NCBI RefSeq assembly: GCF_001648175.1
Contig: NZ_CP015243.1
Span: forward strand, 2,418,001-2,482,000
Origin: Halotalea alkalilenta
GTDB taxonomy: Bacteria; Pseudomonadota; Gammaproteobacteria; Pseudomonadales; Halomonadaceae
DNA length: 64,000 nucleotides
Direction: 5' to 3'
Shown: one piece after another, positions 45,608 to 54,866 of the stretch
Layout of the letters: the number at the start of each line of letters is the position of its first letter
Position numbering within the stretch: the stretch's first letter is position 1
The notes under the pieces: model-generated
What the model was told of the DNA's origin: nothing
Databases searched by the model: none
Seen by the model: only the letters and a program-made list of their open reading frames with translations
Translations under genes and position numbers: made by a program

Positions 45608-46762
45608 ATGAGAGAAGAGCAGTCAGATTTAGCCCAGATGGTCCGCCTGGCTTTGGCCGAGCAGAGTGAGGATGTGCGCCTGTTCACGGCGCGGCTGGTC
45701 CGCAAGTACCGAGGGACGGCGCCCGACTTGGCCGAGCAGCTCGAACTGTTCCTGAAGTCGAAGCCAGTACGCAGTGTCTCTCCCATGCGCAAGCTGTCGC
45801 CTCAGCCGCCAACGGCCCACGCCTTGCCGGTTGACGACGAATCCCGTCTCTCTCTCCTGAAGGTGTTCAAGGACGAACCGACGAGAGATGCGCCGCTGCT
45901 GTCCAGCGATGTCGAGGATTCACTGGGGCAACTCATCGCCGAGCGCCGGCAGAGCGATCGACTTCAGGCCATGGGGCTGACGCCGACCCGCTCGGCCATC
46001 TTTGTGGGGCCGCCCGGGGTCGGCAAGACACTCACGGCCCGCTGGCTGGCCGCGCAATTGAAGGTGCCGCTGTACGTGCTCGACCTGACAGCCGTGATGA
46101 GCAGCCTGCTGGGCAAGAGCGGCACCAACCTGCGGACGGCCATCGATTTCGCCAAGCGCGAGCCTTGCGTGCTGCTGCTGGACGAAATCGACGCTATCGC
46201 CAAGCGACGCAGCGATGACAGCGACGTAGGCGAACTCAAGCGCCTGGTCACGGTGATCCTGCAAGAAGTCGACGAATGGCCTGCCAGCAGTGTATTGCTG
46301 GCGGCCACCAACCACCCGGAACTGATCGATCCGGCGCTGTGGCGACGCTTCGACCTGGTGGTCCAGTTCAAGACGCCCGATGAACAGGCGGTCAAGGAAG
46401 CCATCAAGCGATTCCTGGGGCCGGACTACGCCCTTTTTGCCCGTTGGATCGACATCCTGGTGTTTGCATTCGCCGGCCATTCGTTCAGCGACATCGAGCG
46501 CGACGTGCAGCGCTTCCGGCGTGCCGTGGCGCTGGGCACGACCACCGACGCTGATCTGGTCGAAGACTTCATGAAGGCGCGTGCTTTGGCGCTCGATAGG
46601 CAGGGCCGCATCGACCTGGCAGTGATGCTGGCTAAGCAGACCCGCCTGTCCCAGCACACTGTTTCCGACATCACCGGGGTGAGCCGGGACACGATCCGAA
46701 AGTACACCAATGAGACGTCTGCGGTACGAAAGGCCGCACAACGGAGAAAGGCTGACGCATGA
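45608..46762 (+). CDS. AAA+ ATPase with C-terminal HTH, paired with S8 protease
   Basis: 384 residues. Walker A GPPGVGKT (134-141), Walker B LLLDEID (189-195), sensor-1 Asn in AATNHP (235) and arginine-finger-like RRFD (246-249) make a complete classical AAA module of the FtsH/spastin type. Residues 1-125 are helical and unassigned. Near the C-terminus, LSQHTVSDITGVSRDTIRKY looks like a helix-turn-helix. Its stop overlaps the start of the S8 peptidase gene (ATGA), so the two proteins are made together and probably interact: the ATPase could remodel substrates for, or regulate, the protease. Such ATPase-subtilase pairs recur in defence islands. Confidence 0.9.
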   Translation: MREEQSDLAQMVRLALAEQSEDVRLFTARLVRKYRGTAPDLAEQLELFLKSKPVRSVSPMRKLSPQPPTAHALPVDDESRLSLLKVFKDEPTRDAPLLSSDVEDSLGQLIAERRQSDRLQAMGLTPTRSAIFVGPPGVGKTLTARWLAAQLKVPLYVLDLTAVMSSLLGKSGTNLRTAIDFAKREPCVLLLDEIDAIAKRRSDDSDVGELKRLVTVILQEVDEWPASSVLLAATNHPELIDPALWRRFDLVVQFKTPDEQAVKEAIKRFLGPDYALFARWIDILVFAFAGHSFSDIERDVQRFRRAVALGTTTDADLVEDFMKARALALDRQGRIDLAVMLAKQTRLSQHTVSDITGVSRDTIRKYTNETSAVRKAAQRRKADA

Positions 46763-48984
46763 GCCAAACCAATTTCCTGATCGGTCGTGGCGAGCTGCTG
46801 ACCCATGACATCGTCGGCCCGAAGCGCATGCCAGGCAAGGCCGAGGTCTACACGTTCGCGCAGGCGCGGGAGCGAATGGTTCCTCAGTTCCGCAGTGCAA
46901 GCAAGGCGCTGGACGAGCTATCTGCTGACGCTTGCCCGGGCGACTTCGCGGTAGCCCGGCTGATGATGAATCCCAGCTTCATCGCGCGCTCGTATTTTCC
47001 GACAGGACTGCTGCGTAGTACGGGACTGGAGTCCATCGGGAGCCGTACCGTCAAGGTCAAGCCGCAGGCCTGGACCCGCAAGGGGCAGCCGCATGAAACC
47101 ACAACGACCGAACTGTTTGTCGCCGGCAAGCGCCAGGCTTTCCGCAACCTCTCCCGATGGACGGAAACCATTGAGGCGGAATCCGACGAGGGCGAAGATC
47201 TTGCCCACATCGAACAGTTTGCCGCCTTTGCGCCAGCAGAGCGAATCGTGGGCCTCGGCGGCCCGAAGGATCGCTTTTTCGAAGTAGGCCTACATCTGCT
47301 ACCGGATGAAGACCCGGGCCTAATCCAGAAGGCTTTCGTGAAGTTCGCGCAGCGGGAAGGCGTGAAGGTCCACAGTGAAGTCGATTTCATCGCCGGCAAT
47401 CTGTGGTTCGTGCCGGTCGAGGGCAAGCCGCGCGACATTGAGCGGTTGGCCAGCTTCGCCTTCGTGCGGGTGATCCGTCCCGTGCCAAAGCTGCGTGGTA
47501 TCCGTCCCTTGCAACGCAGCGGTGGGCCCTCAGTGGGATGCAGCCTCCCCACCGAACAGGCCCTTTCATCCGAACCTCGTGTCGCCATCCTGGACGGTGG
47601 CCTGCCCAAGCACCATCCGATCGGCCCCTGGCTGCGCTCGTACCGCAAGCTCGACGAAGACGCCGACGATGATCCGGACGGTCCGGAGCATGGCTTGGGC
47701 GTGACCTCGGCCGTGCTGTTCGGTCCGATCCAGCCCAACGGTACGGCCGGCAGGCCGTTCGCCCCGGTGGACCATCTGCGCGTGCTGGACCAGGAGGCGG
47801 GCGGCGAAGATCCATTGGAGTTGTATCGCACACTCGGTCTCATCGAGCAGGTTCTGCTGTCGAGGTCCTACGAGTTCATCAACCTGAGCCTGGGCCCCGA
47901 TCTCGAAGTGGAGGACCGGGAAGTCCACGCTTGGACGTCCGTTATCGACGAGTTGCTCAGCGACGGCGACACGCTCATGACGGTGGCCGTTGGCAATAAC
48001 GGAGACCGGGACCGCGAGCTCGGCTACAACCGCGTGCAGGTTCCATCGGATTGCGTGAATGCGCTCGCGGTCGGCGCGGCCGACGACACCGATGCTGGCT
48101 GGGCACGCGCGCCCTACAGCGCGATCGGGCCGGGCCGCAGCCCTGGCGTTATCAAGCCAGACCTGATGGCGTTCGGTGGCAACCCAGCAGCCAAATACTT
48201 TCATGTGTTGGCGCCGAACGTGAAGCCGGTGCTGACGCCGCAGTTGGGTACCAGCTTCGCGGCTCCGTACCTGCTGCGTAGCGCGGTCGGCGTACGCGCG
48301 ATCCTGGGCGGAGATCTGACGCCACTCGCCATCAAGGCCCTTCTGGTTCACGCCGCCGATCCTGGCGAGCATGATCCGGTCGAAGTGGGTTGGGGCAAGA
48401 TTCCTGAGGACACCCTCGACATTATCACCTGCCCGGATGGTGTGGCCCGCGTGGTCTACCAGGGCGAGCTCAAGCCCAGTAAGTACTTGCGTGCCAGCCT
48501 GCCGCTGCCCAAGGAAGGACTGCTCGGCAATGTGCGTCTGAAGGCGACGTTCTGCTATGCCTCACCCACCGATCCGCAGGATGCCGCGGCCTACACCAAG
48601 GCCGGCCTCGAAGTCGTCTTCCGGCCCAACGACGAGAAGATCAAGGACGGCAAGAGCAACGCGGATACCAAGGGCTTCTTCGACTTGAAGAAGTTCGCCA
48701 CCGAGCAGGAGCGGCGTTCGGATCAGGGCAAATGGGAAACTGTGCTGCACGGGGCCAAGACCTTCCGTGGCTCCAGCCTCAAGAACCCCGTTTTCGACAT
48801 CCACTACAACGCCCGCGACGGCGGCGGCCGGGCCACCACTGGTGCCGAGAAGATCCGCTATGCACTGATCCTCTCGGTCGAGGCCCCGAAGCATGCTGAT
48901 CTCTACAACGACATCTTGCGTGCCTATGCCAAAACCCTCGTGCCGATCCAGCCGCAGGTGTCCTTGCCGATTCGTGTTCGGTGA
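46759..48984 (+). CDS. Subtilisin-like S8 family peptidase
   Basis: 741 residues. The catalytic triad is visible: Asp in AILDGGLP (279), His in EHGLGVTSA (311), Ser in GTSFAAP (499), plus the oxyanion Asn in AVGNNGD (about 413). No signal peptide is seen, so it is probably cytosolic, unlike most subtilases. Residues 1-270 form an N-terminal domain with no known fold; residues 560-741 form a C-terminal beta-rich part. It is translationally coupled to the AAA+ ATPase. It may act as a toxic protease unleashed by infection; this is inference. Confidence 0.93.
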   Translation: MSQTNFLIGRGELLTHDIVGPKRMPGKAEVYTFAQARERMVPQFRSASKALDELSADACPGDFAVARLMMNPSFIARSYFPTGLLRSTGLESIGSRTVKVKPQAWTRKGQPHETTTTELFVAGKRQAFRNLSRWTETIEAESDEGEDLAHIEQFAAFAPAERIVGLGGPKDRFFEVGLHLLPDEDPGLIQKAFVKFAQREGVKVHSEVDFIAGNLWFVPVEGKPRDIERLASFAFVRVIRPVPKLRGIRPLQRSGGPSVGCSLPTEQALSSEPRVAILDGGLPKHHPIGPWLRSYRKLDEDADDDPDGPEHGLGVTSAVLFGPIQPNGTAGRPFAPVDHLRVLDQEAGGEDPLELYRTLGLIEQVLLSRSYEFINLSLGPDLEVEDREVHAWTSVIDELLSDGDTLMTVAVGNNGDRDRELGYNRVQVPSDCVNALAVGAADDTDAGWARAPYSAIGPGRSPGVIKPDLMAFGGNPAAKYFHVLAPNVKPVLTPQLGTSFAAPYLLRSAVGVRAILGGDLTPLAIKALLVHAADPGEHDPVEVGWGKIPEDTLDIITCPDGVARVVYQGELKPSKYLRASLPLPKEGLLGNVRLKATFCYASPTDPQDAAAYTKAGLEVVFRPNDEKIKDGKSNADTKGFFDLKKFATEQERRSDQGKWETVLHGAKTFRGSSLKNPVFDIHYNARDGGGRATTGAEKIRYALILSVEAPKHADLYNDILRAYAKTLVPIQPQVSLPIRVR

Positions 48985-49038
48985 CGGTGGAAAAGAAAAC
49001 GCATGTATAGAGCGGGCTGACGGGCAAGGAGAAGATCG

Positions 49039-49818
49039 ATGCCGAAACCCTTGAGAAGCAAGGACAAAAACGGGGAGCCGTTCGCGCGACCACCGGAGAT
49101 CGACGCCTGTTTGCAGAGGCTGGAGTCGATCGATGCCGCGACACGCCTGCAGGCCTTCACCGTCGCGTCGAGGAAGAGCGACGGCTATGTGCCATCGGAA
49201 GCACTGACGTATTTCCTGCGGCGCGCCCATGCGACGGGCGCAAAGGACGAGTTCAAGCAGCTTTTCGGACTGCTCATAAAGCGCGTCGGGCAGTCTCTGT
49301 TTGCATCGATCCCGGACTCTCGTATGGCCGGGGCACAAGACATCCGAGAAGAGGTCATGAGCCGATTCGCTGAGCGAATTGCCAAGGACTGCAGCGGCCG
49401 CTTCGCTATGCTGGATTTCTTTGAAGTGCGGTTCGACCTAGCATTCGCCCGGTTCCGCAAGACCGTGTTGAGGCAGATTGGTCCGGCCTCGGTCCTTACA
49501 GTGCCGCTGTCCACGGATGACGATGAGGGTCAGGACATTTCACCGGAGGTCGAGGCAGCAGCGGCCGACTTCCTCGGAGGCGACCCTCAAAAAATTGACG
49601 ACCCGGCTTTCCGGTTGGAGTTGGACGCTGCGATTGACGCATTACCAGACGATCAGAGACGGGTCGTTGGCTTGCTACGGCAAGGCTTCCAGATCGACTC
49701 GAAGGACCCGAACATCATGACTATCGCGAAAATGCTCCAGTGCGATGAGAGAACCGTGCGCAATCGCCGCGACCGTGCCTACAAGACCCTCAGGTCTGTT
49801 CTGCAGGAGGACGCATGA
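49039..49818 (+). CDS. Sigma-70-like (region 4) protein
   Basis: 259 residues. The C-terminus is a clear sigma region 4 HTH: LDAAIDALPDDQRRVVGLLR, then MTIAKMLQCDERTVRNRRDR and AYKTLRSVL. Residues 85-150 (DIREEVMSRFAERIAKDCSG, LDFFEVRFDLAFARFRKTVL) look like a diverged region 2. The first 80 residues are unassigned. It could direct RNA polymerase to a special promoter set or act as a sigma-like DNA-binding regulator. Its stop overlaps the next gene by ATGA, the usual layout of sigma/anti-sigma pairs. Confidence 0.8.
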   Translation: MPKPLRSKDKNGEPFARPPEIDACLQRLESIDAATRLQAFTVASRKSDGYVPSEALTYFLRRAHATGAKDEFKQLFGLLIKRVGQSLFASIPDSRMAGAQDIREEVMSRFAERIAKDCSGRFAMLDFFEVRFDLAFARFRKTVLRQIGPASVLTVPLSTDDDEGQDISPEVEAAAADFLGGDPQKIDDPAFRLELDAAIDALPDDQRRVVGLLRQGFQIDSKDPNIMTIAKMLQCDERTVRNRRDRAYKTLRSVLQEDA

Positions 49819-50408
49819 GTACGTCAAAGCCTTTCGCTGCAGACGAGGAATCTGTGCTGATGGCGTTCTCCATGGAGCCCAACCATGGCCGGGAAACGCT
49901 TGAACGCTACATTAGGGAGTACCCGCAGCATGCGACCGCGCTGATCGACTGTTCGATCGATCTGCTTTATGAGGCGCCAGAAGGCGATGTTCCGGCGACC
50001 GAAGTGCCGGACAGCGCGGTTGATAAGGCCTGGCAGCGATTCGAGCGGGCTGTCCAGCAGCCCGATGCGGAGGTTGCGAATCCGTTCACCAAGCTCAATA
50101 CGAGCAGCTTCAAGTCGCTCGCACGCAGCCTGGACGTCAGTAATCTCTTCCTCATGCGGGTGCGCGATCGGGCCATTCGTACTGCCACCATTCCTGCCCG
50201 ATTCGTCGAGAAGCTTGCGTCAGAACTGGGTGTCACCGTTCAAGCTGTGAACGCATACCTGCTGGGGCCACCGGGCATGGTTTCCGGACACGCTTTTCGG
50301 TCAAATGTGAAGCCGAGTGTGGGCGAGCAGATCACGTTCGACCAAGCTGTCGCGACTTCACAACTCACGCCGGAACAGCAGGCGACGCTAAAGGCACTGT
50401 CGGACTGA
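49815..50408 (+). CDS. Small putative regulator coupled to the sigma-like protein
   Basis: 197 residues. No family recognised with certainty. The middle (FKSLARSLDVSNLFLMRVRD then RAIRTATIPARFVEKLASEL) has the look of an XRE-type helix-turn-helix region, followed by GVTVQAVNAYLLGPPG. No membrane segment. Position between a sigma-like gene (4-bp overlap) and an ImmA/IrrE-helicase gene (3 bp gap) makes it a candidate antagonist of the sigma-like protein and substrate of the ImmA-type protease, as in the ImmR/ImmA pair of ICEBs1. Confidence 0.7.
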   Translation: MSTSKPFAADEESVLMAFSMEPNHGRETLERYIREYPQHATALIDCSIDLLYEAPEGDVPATEVPDSAVDKAWQRFERAVQQPDAEVANPFTKLNTSSFKSLARSLDVSNLFLMRVRDRAIRTATIPARFVEKLASELGVTVQAVNAYLLGPPGMVSGHAFRSNVKPSVGEQITFDQAVATSQLTPEQQATLKALSD

Positions 50409-50411
50409 ACG

Positions 50412-53400
50412 ATGGACGCCACCGAGGCCGCTCGACTGGAAGCAGAACGCCTGCACCGTGCGAACGTCGCGGCCGGCGGAGATCCGACCCGGCCTTTAGT
50501 GTTTGCGCTTCAGGAAGCCTCAAATCGCGGCTTGGATGTGTACGCGCTGCGAGAAGGAGACCCACAGCTTAAGGGAGGCAAAGCCACGTTCGACTGTCAG
50601 GCTGGAGGCATCCTCTACGAGGATCGTGGATCGGACTTCGAGCGTGCGTTTTTGATTGCACACGAACTCGGCCATGTCGTGCTGGAAGGTGGCACACTCG
50701 ACGTGGTAACGGTGTATGTCGAGTCCGACCGATCGCTGGAGGACGCGCCGGTGGGCGTCGATCGTGTCCTTGACTACGGGGCGCGCGAGCGACGTGAAGT
50801 GAAGATGGACCTCTTCGCGCGCGAGTTCCTGCTGCCGCGCTCCGTGTTGCGCGACTTGCATATCTACGACGGGCTGGGATCCGACGCGATCGCGACGCGC
50901 TTCGGCGCACCGCTCGCTGTGGTGCAGCAGCAGCTCCTGGATGCACTGCTGCTGCCACCCGTCGGGGAGCCGCACCCCGCGGGCGTCCGCGCGGCGGCGG
51001 GTCCGCTCACCCCAGACCACACGCAGGCTCAGGCGGCCGCACATAGGGGCTTGGCATTCCAGCTGCAGGCAGGGCCGGGCACCGGCAAGACGCGGACGCT
51101 TGTTCGCCGCATCGAAGTGTTGCTTGCGGATGGCGTCGATCCCACCACGATCCTGGTACTCACTTTCTCCAACAAGGCGGCCAATGAACTGTGCGAGAGG
51201 ATTGCTGCGAGAAACCCTGTTGCGGCGGCAGCGATGTGGATTGGCACATTCCACGCATTCGGCCTGGACATCGTTCGCCGTTTCCATGACCGACTCGGAC
51301 TGCCCGCAGACCCGCGTCTGATTGACCGGACGGAGGCCATTGAACTCCTGGAGGACGAGTTTCCGCGGCTCGACCTGAAGCACTATCGCAATCTCTGGGA
51401 CCCAGCCCTGGATTTGAGCGACATGCTGAGCGCGATCTCACGCGCCAAGGATGAGGTCATCGATGCTGCGGGTTATCGCGCCCTCGCGCAGTCTATGGCG
51501 ATCCAGGTGGGGGCCGACCAGGACGCCGCGGTCCGCGCGCAGAAGTGCCAGGAGGTCGCCATGCTCTTCGAGGCGTACGAACGGCTGCTGACCGCGCGCC
51601 ACCTACTGGACTTCGGTGACCTGGTAGCGCTGCCGGTGCGTCTTGTCGAGGGTAGCGCCGAGGTCAGGGACGCACTACGTGCTCGCCATGAGCATGTGCT
51701 GGTAGATGAATACCAAGATGTCAACCGCGCCTCGGTCCGGCTCCTGAAGGCCATCGTCGACGGCGGCCGCAACCTGTGGGTTGTCGGCGATGCACGCCAG
51801 TCCATCTACCGCTTCCGCGGCGCCTCCGCGACAAACATCGCACGCTTTGCGATCGATTTTCCCGGCGCGCAGGCCGCGCAGCTTGGCATTAACTATCGCT
51901 CCGACGAGCGGATCGTCAATGTGTTCACCGAGTTCGCGCGCGGCATGCAAGCATCCGCCGGTGCGTTGCCGCTGAACCTGCAGGCCGAACGTGGCTCTAC
52001 AGGAGCAGGGGTTGAGCTTCGCGTTGCCGGATCGCCTAGCGATGAAGTCTCCGCGATTGCAGCGTCGATCACGGCCCTGCACGAGCAGGGTATTGCCTAT
52101 GGTGACCAAGCGGTGCTGTGCGCATCCAACGCGCGCCTGAACGCCATTGCCGAAGGCCTTGAGGCCAGGGGCATTCCCGCGCTGCACTTGGGTAGCTTGT
52201 TTGAGAGGCCGGAAATCAAGGATCTGCTGGCGTTGCTCTCGCTGGTGACCGACCCGCGGGCGGCCGCGATGGTGCGCGTGGCAACCATGGCTCGGCACCA
52301 AATGCCCTTGAAGGATGTCATGCGGGTCATTGAGCGGCTGCGGACGACGAATCCAGCTTCGCTGGATTGGTTGGCAATACACGCCGGAGTGGATGGCCTG
52401 GCAGACGGCAGTCGAGAAGCGCTCTCTCGCCTGTCCGCGCTCTTTGCAGGTGTGAACGCATCGACCGACCCCTGGCTCTTACTTGCTGGATGGACGATCG
52501 ATGGTCTCGGACTCGCGAAGACGCTTTATTTGGCTGGTGATCCGCAGAGTCGCATGCAATGTCTGGCTGTCTGGCAGTTCTTGAACTTCTGTCGCCGGCA
52601 GCCAAGAGGCCAAGGCATGCCAGTGGTTCGCCTGCTTGATCGCGTCAGGCGGTTAGTTCTGCTCTCTGAGGATCGTGGATTGAGCCAGTTGCCCCGCAGT
52701 GCCGAGAACATCGAAGCAGTGCGCCTGATGACCATCCACGGAAGCAAGGGGCTGGAGTTCGATGTCGTTCATTTACCTGGCATGGTAACGTCCGGCCTAC
52801 CGCGCAACAACGTGCCGCCGCGTTGTCTTCCGCCGGACGGTCTGATCCATGGTTCGGAGGGACTGACCGGCATCGAGGCGGTGAAGGCCGGCCACGACGA
52901 GGAAGAAGAGTGCTTGTTCTTCGTAGCGCTTTCGCGAGCGCGCGATAGGCTGCAGCTGTATGCCTACGCCAGGCAGGCAGATGGTCGTACGCGTAGCGCC
53001 TCCAAGTTTATCGCCCCGATCGACCGACTCCTTGTTCGTCCGGTACCGGTGCCGTTGCAAGCCGGCTCGACATCGACGGGCACGCCGCTCGCCATCACAT
53101 GGCAAGGGCGTCCCCAATGGACCGACATCCAGGTCAACCTCTTCGAGCGGTGCCCGCGCCGCTTCTTGTACACGCACGTGCTGAGGCTTGGAGGTCGGCG
53201 AACTGAAACCGCATTCATGAAGATGCACAACGTCGTGAGCGACGTGTTCGATTGGTTGAAACGGGAGCACGAGACGACAAGTCCCACGGTCGACGAGCTG
53301 GCAGCACGCTTCGAGGAGGCCTGGTGCTCCAAGGGTGCGACAGAGCATGGATATGCGGAGGACTACCGCCGCATCGGCAAGCGGCTCGTCGATTTCCTCA

Positions 53401-53840
53401 TCGAGAGCCGGAATCGTGACGTGGCCGCGCCGGCGCCACCGATCTCGCTGGGTTGGGCCGAGGGCGAGATCCTCGTAACCCCGGATGGTGTAGCTCACGG
53501 AGCCGGTGGCCGGGTCACGGTGCGGCGCGTCATGACGGGCAAGCAGCGCTCGAACGCCTTCGATGATATTGAGTACACAATTCTCCAACTCGCCGCTGTC
53601 CAGGCTTATGGACCACATGCGCAGGTCGAGGTGACCTACCTCACCAGCGAAACCATCCAGCCGATGGAAATCACGTCGCGCAAGCTGGAATCCAGGCGCG
53701 AGAAGCTGCAGACCTTCCTTCAGGCAATGCAGGCCGGGCAGTTCCCCTCTAAGCCCGAGGCTCGTAGCTGTCCGCGCTGCCCGCACTTCTTCCTCTGCGG
53801 CGAGTTGCCCGGAGGGGGGTGGGTACAAGAAAAACTTTGA
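50412..53840 (+). CDS. ImmA/IrrE metalloprotease - UvrD helicase - AddB/Cas4-like C-terminal domain fusion
   Basis: 1142 residues. Residues 1-190: ImmA/IrrE peptidase, with zinc motif HELGH (84-88) and the KMDLFAREFLLPRSVL helix. From about 198: superfamily 1A helicase, with Walker A AGPGTGKT (220-227), motif Ia VLTFSNKAANEL, motif II VDEYQD, motif III VVGDARQSIYRFRG, motif IV INYRS, motif V TIHGSKGLEF, motif VI VALSRARDRL, all complete. C-terminus (about 900-1142): one Cys in FERCPRRF and three in SCPRCPHFFLC, the iron-sulfur cluster layout of AddB/Cas4-type PD-(D/E)XK nucleases. The usual catalytic Asp is not obvious (VRRVMTGK where an acidic residue is expected), so the nuclease may be inactive. 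A DNA-damage- or phage-sensing protease-helicase is a reasonable hypothesis. Confidence 0.9.
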   Translation: MDATEAARLEAERLHRANVAAGGDPTRPLVFALQEASNRGLDVYALREGDPQLKGGKATFDCQAGGILYEDRGSDFERAFLIAHELGHVVLEGGTLDVVTVYVESDRSLEDAPVGVDRVLDYGARERREVKMDLFAREFLLPRSVLRDLHIYDGLGSDAIATRFGAPLAVVQQQLLDALLLPPVGEPHPAGVRAAAGPLTPDHTQAQAAAHRGLAFQLQAGPGTGKTRTLVRRIEVLLADGVDPTTILVLTFSNKAANELCERIAARNPVAAAAMWIGTFHAFGLDIVRRFHDRLGLPADPRLIDRTEAIELLEDEFPRLDLKHYRNLWDPALDLSDMLSAISRAKDEVIDAAGYRALAQSMAIQVGADQDAAVRAQKCQEVAMLFEAYERLLTARHLLDFGDLVALPVRLVEGSAEVRDALRARHEHVLVDEYQDVNRASVRLLKAIVDGGRNLWVVGDARQSIYRFRGASATNIARFAIDFPGAQAAQLGINYRSDERIVNVFTEFARGMQASAGALPLNLQAERGSTGAGVELRVAGSPSDEVSAIAASITALHEQGIAYGDQAVLCASNARLNAIAEGLEARGIPALHLGSLFERPEIKDLLALLSLVTDPRAAAMVRVATMARHQMPLKDVMRVIERLRTTNPASLDWLAIHAGVDGLADGSREALSRLSALFAGVNASTDPWLLLAGWTIDGLGLAKTLYLAGDPQSRMQCLAVWQFLNFCRRQPRGQGMPVVRLLDRVRRLVLLSEDRGLSQLPRSAENIEAVRLMTIHGSKGLEFDVVHLPGMVTSGLPRNNVPPRCLPPDGLIHGSEGLTGIEAVKAGHDEEEECLFFVALSRARDRLQLYAYARQADGRTRSASKFIAPIDRLLVRPVPVPLQAGSTSTGTPLAITWQGRPQWTDIQVNLFERCPRRFLYTHVLRLGGRRTETAFMKMHNVVSDVFDWLKREHETTSPTVDELAARFEEAWCSKGATEHGYAEDYRRIGKRLVDFLIESRNRDVAAPAPPISLGWAEGEILVTPDGVAHGAGGRVTVRRVMTGKQRSNAFDDIEYTILQLAAVQAYGPHAQVEVTYLTSETIQPMEITSRKLESRREKLQTFLQAMQAGQFPSKPEARSCPRCPHFFLCGELPGGGWVQEKL

Positions 53841-53936
53841 TCGACCTTTCCGGTCTGGCGCTGGGCTGCGATTGACCAAGTAAGGGGCTAGAAAACCTGC
53901 AATCCCGCAGATGACGGCTCCCTATGAGGCAATCAA

Positions 53937-54866
53937 ATGCAAACCAAAACCACCAGCGGTGATGACCGCTTCGATGTCGAAGATGTTGCTGCGGCGATCC
54001 GCGAAGGCCGCAGCCTGCGGCCAGCGGCGCTCTACCGGATCGTCGTCCTGGACGACCAGCTCCACGAACGTCACGTCGATCTCTCCGATCCGGTGCCGAC
54101 CGGGCGCCAGATCCTCCAGGCCGCCGGATCGCGCCCGGCCGATGAGTACAGCGTTTATGCGATTTTGACCTCTGGCGAGTTCGAGGACCTGCGTCTGGAC
54201 GAAACCTACGATCTGCGCGGCCGCGGTGCGGAACGTTTCGTCATCTTCCAGACCGATCGCGCGTTCAAGTTCACGATCGATGACCGGCAACTGGAGTGGG
54301 GCAAGCCCAGCATCAGCGGCCGCGTGCTCAAGGCGCTGGCCGGTGTCCCGCCAGAGACCTACGACGTCTATCTCGAAGTGCGTGGCGGGGGCCAGGACAT
54401 TCTGATCCGCGACGGCGACCTGATCGATCTGGGTAAGCCGGGCATCGAGCGCTTCATCACGCTGATCCGTGACACCACTGAGGGGCTGCTCACGCTGCCC
54501 GAAGCGGACCAGCGCTATCTGAGCAGCCATGGCGTGGCTTTCGAGATGGTGAGCGACGGTGCGCACACGGGCGTCATCTTCAAGCAGTTGCCGCTGCCCT
54601 CCGGAAAGCTCAACCACGCCACGGCCGATGTGCTCGTTCTCCTGCCGCCGGGCTATCCCGATGTTGCGCCGGACATGTTCTATTGCGACCCGTGGCTGAC
54701 GCTGCAAAGCGTTGGGCGCTACCCGACCTGCGCTGACCAGGCCCACGCGTTCCAGGGCCGCAGCTGGCAGCGCTGGTCGCGCCACAACACAGCGTGGCGC
54801 CCGGGCATCGACGGCCTGCACACTATGCTCAAGCGCATCGAGCACGCCCTGGCGGAGGCGAAGTGA
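53937..54866 (+). CDS. Tandem ubiquitin-like domains fused to a prokaryotic E2-like domain
   Basis: 309 residues. Residues about 31-106 and 109-180 are two ubiquitin-like beta-grasp repeats of the multiubiquitin type (YRIVVLDDQLHERHVDLSDP; FKFTIDDRQLEWGKPSISGR). Residues about 185-309 match the prokaryotic E2 family E: LPLPSGKLNHATADVLVLLP then PGYPDVAPDMFYC and the C-terminal WQRWSRHNTAWRPGIDGLHT. Candidate catalytic cysteines are C250 and C265; which is active is unclear. No terminal GG tail is present. The TGATG stop-start overlap with the E1-JAB gene shows one operon. Confidence 0.88.
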   Translation: MQTKTTSGDDRFDVEDVAAAIREGRSLRPAALYRIVVLDDQLHERHVDLSDPVPTGRQILQAAGSRPADEYSVYAILTSGEFEDLRLDETYDLRGRGAERFVIFQTDRAFKFTIDDRQLEWGKPSISGRVLKALAGVPPETYDVYLEVRGGGQDILIRDGDLIDLGKPGIERFITLIRDTTEGLLTLPEADQRYLSSHGVAFEMVSDGAHTGVIFKQLPLPSGKLNHATADVLVLLPPGYPDVAPDMFYCDPWLTLQSVGRYPTCADQAHAFQGRSWQRWSRHNTAWRPGIDGLHTMLKRIEHALAEAK

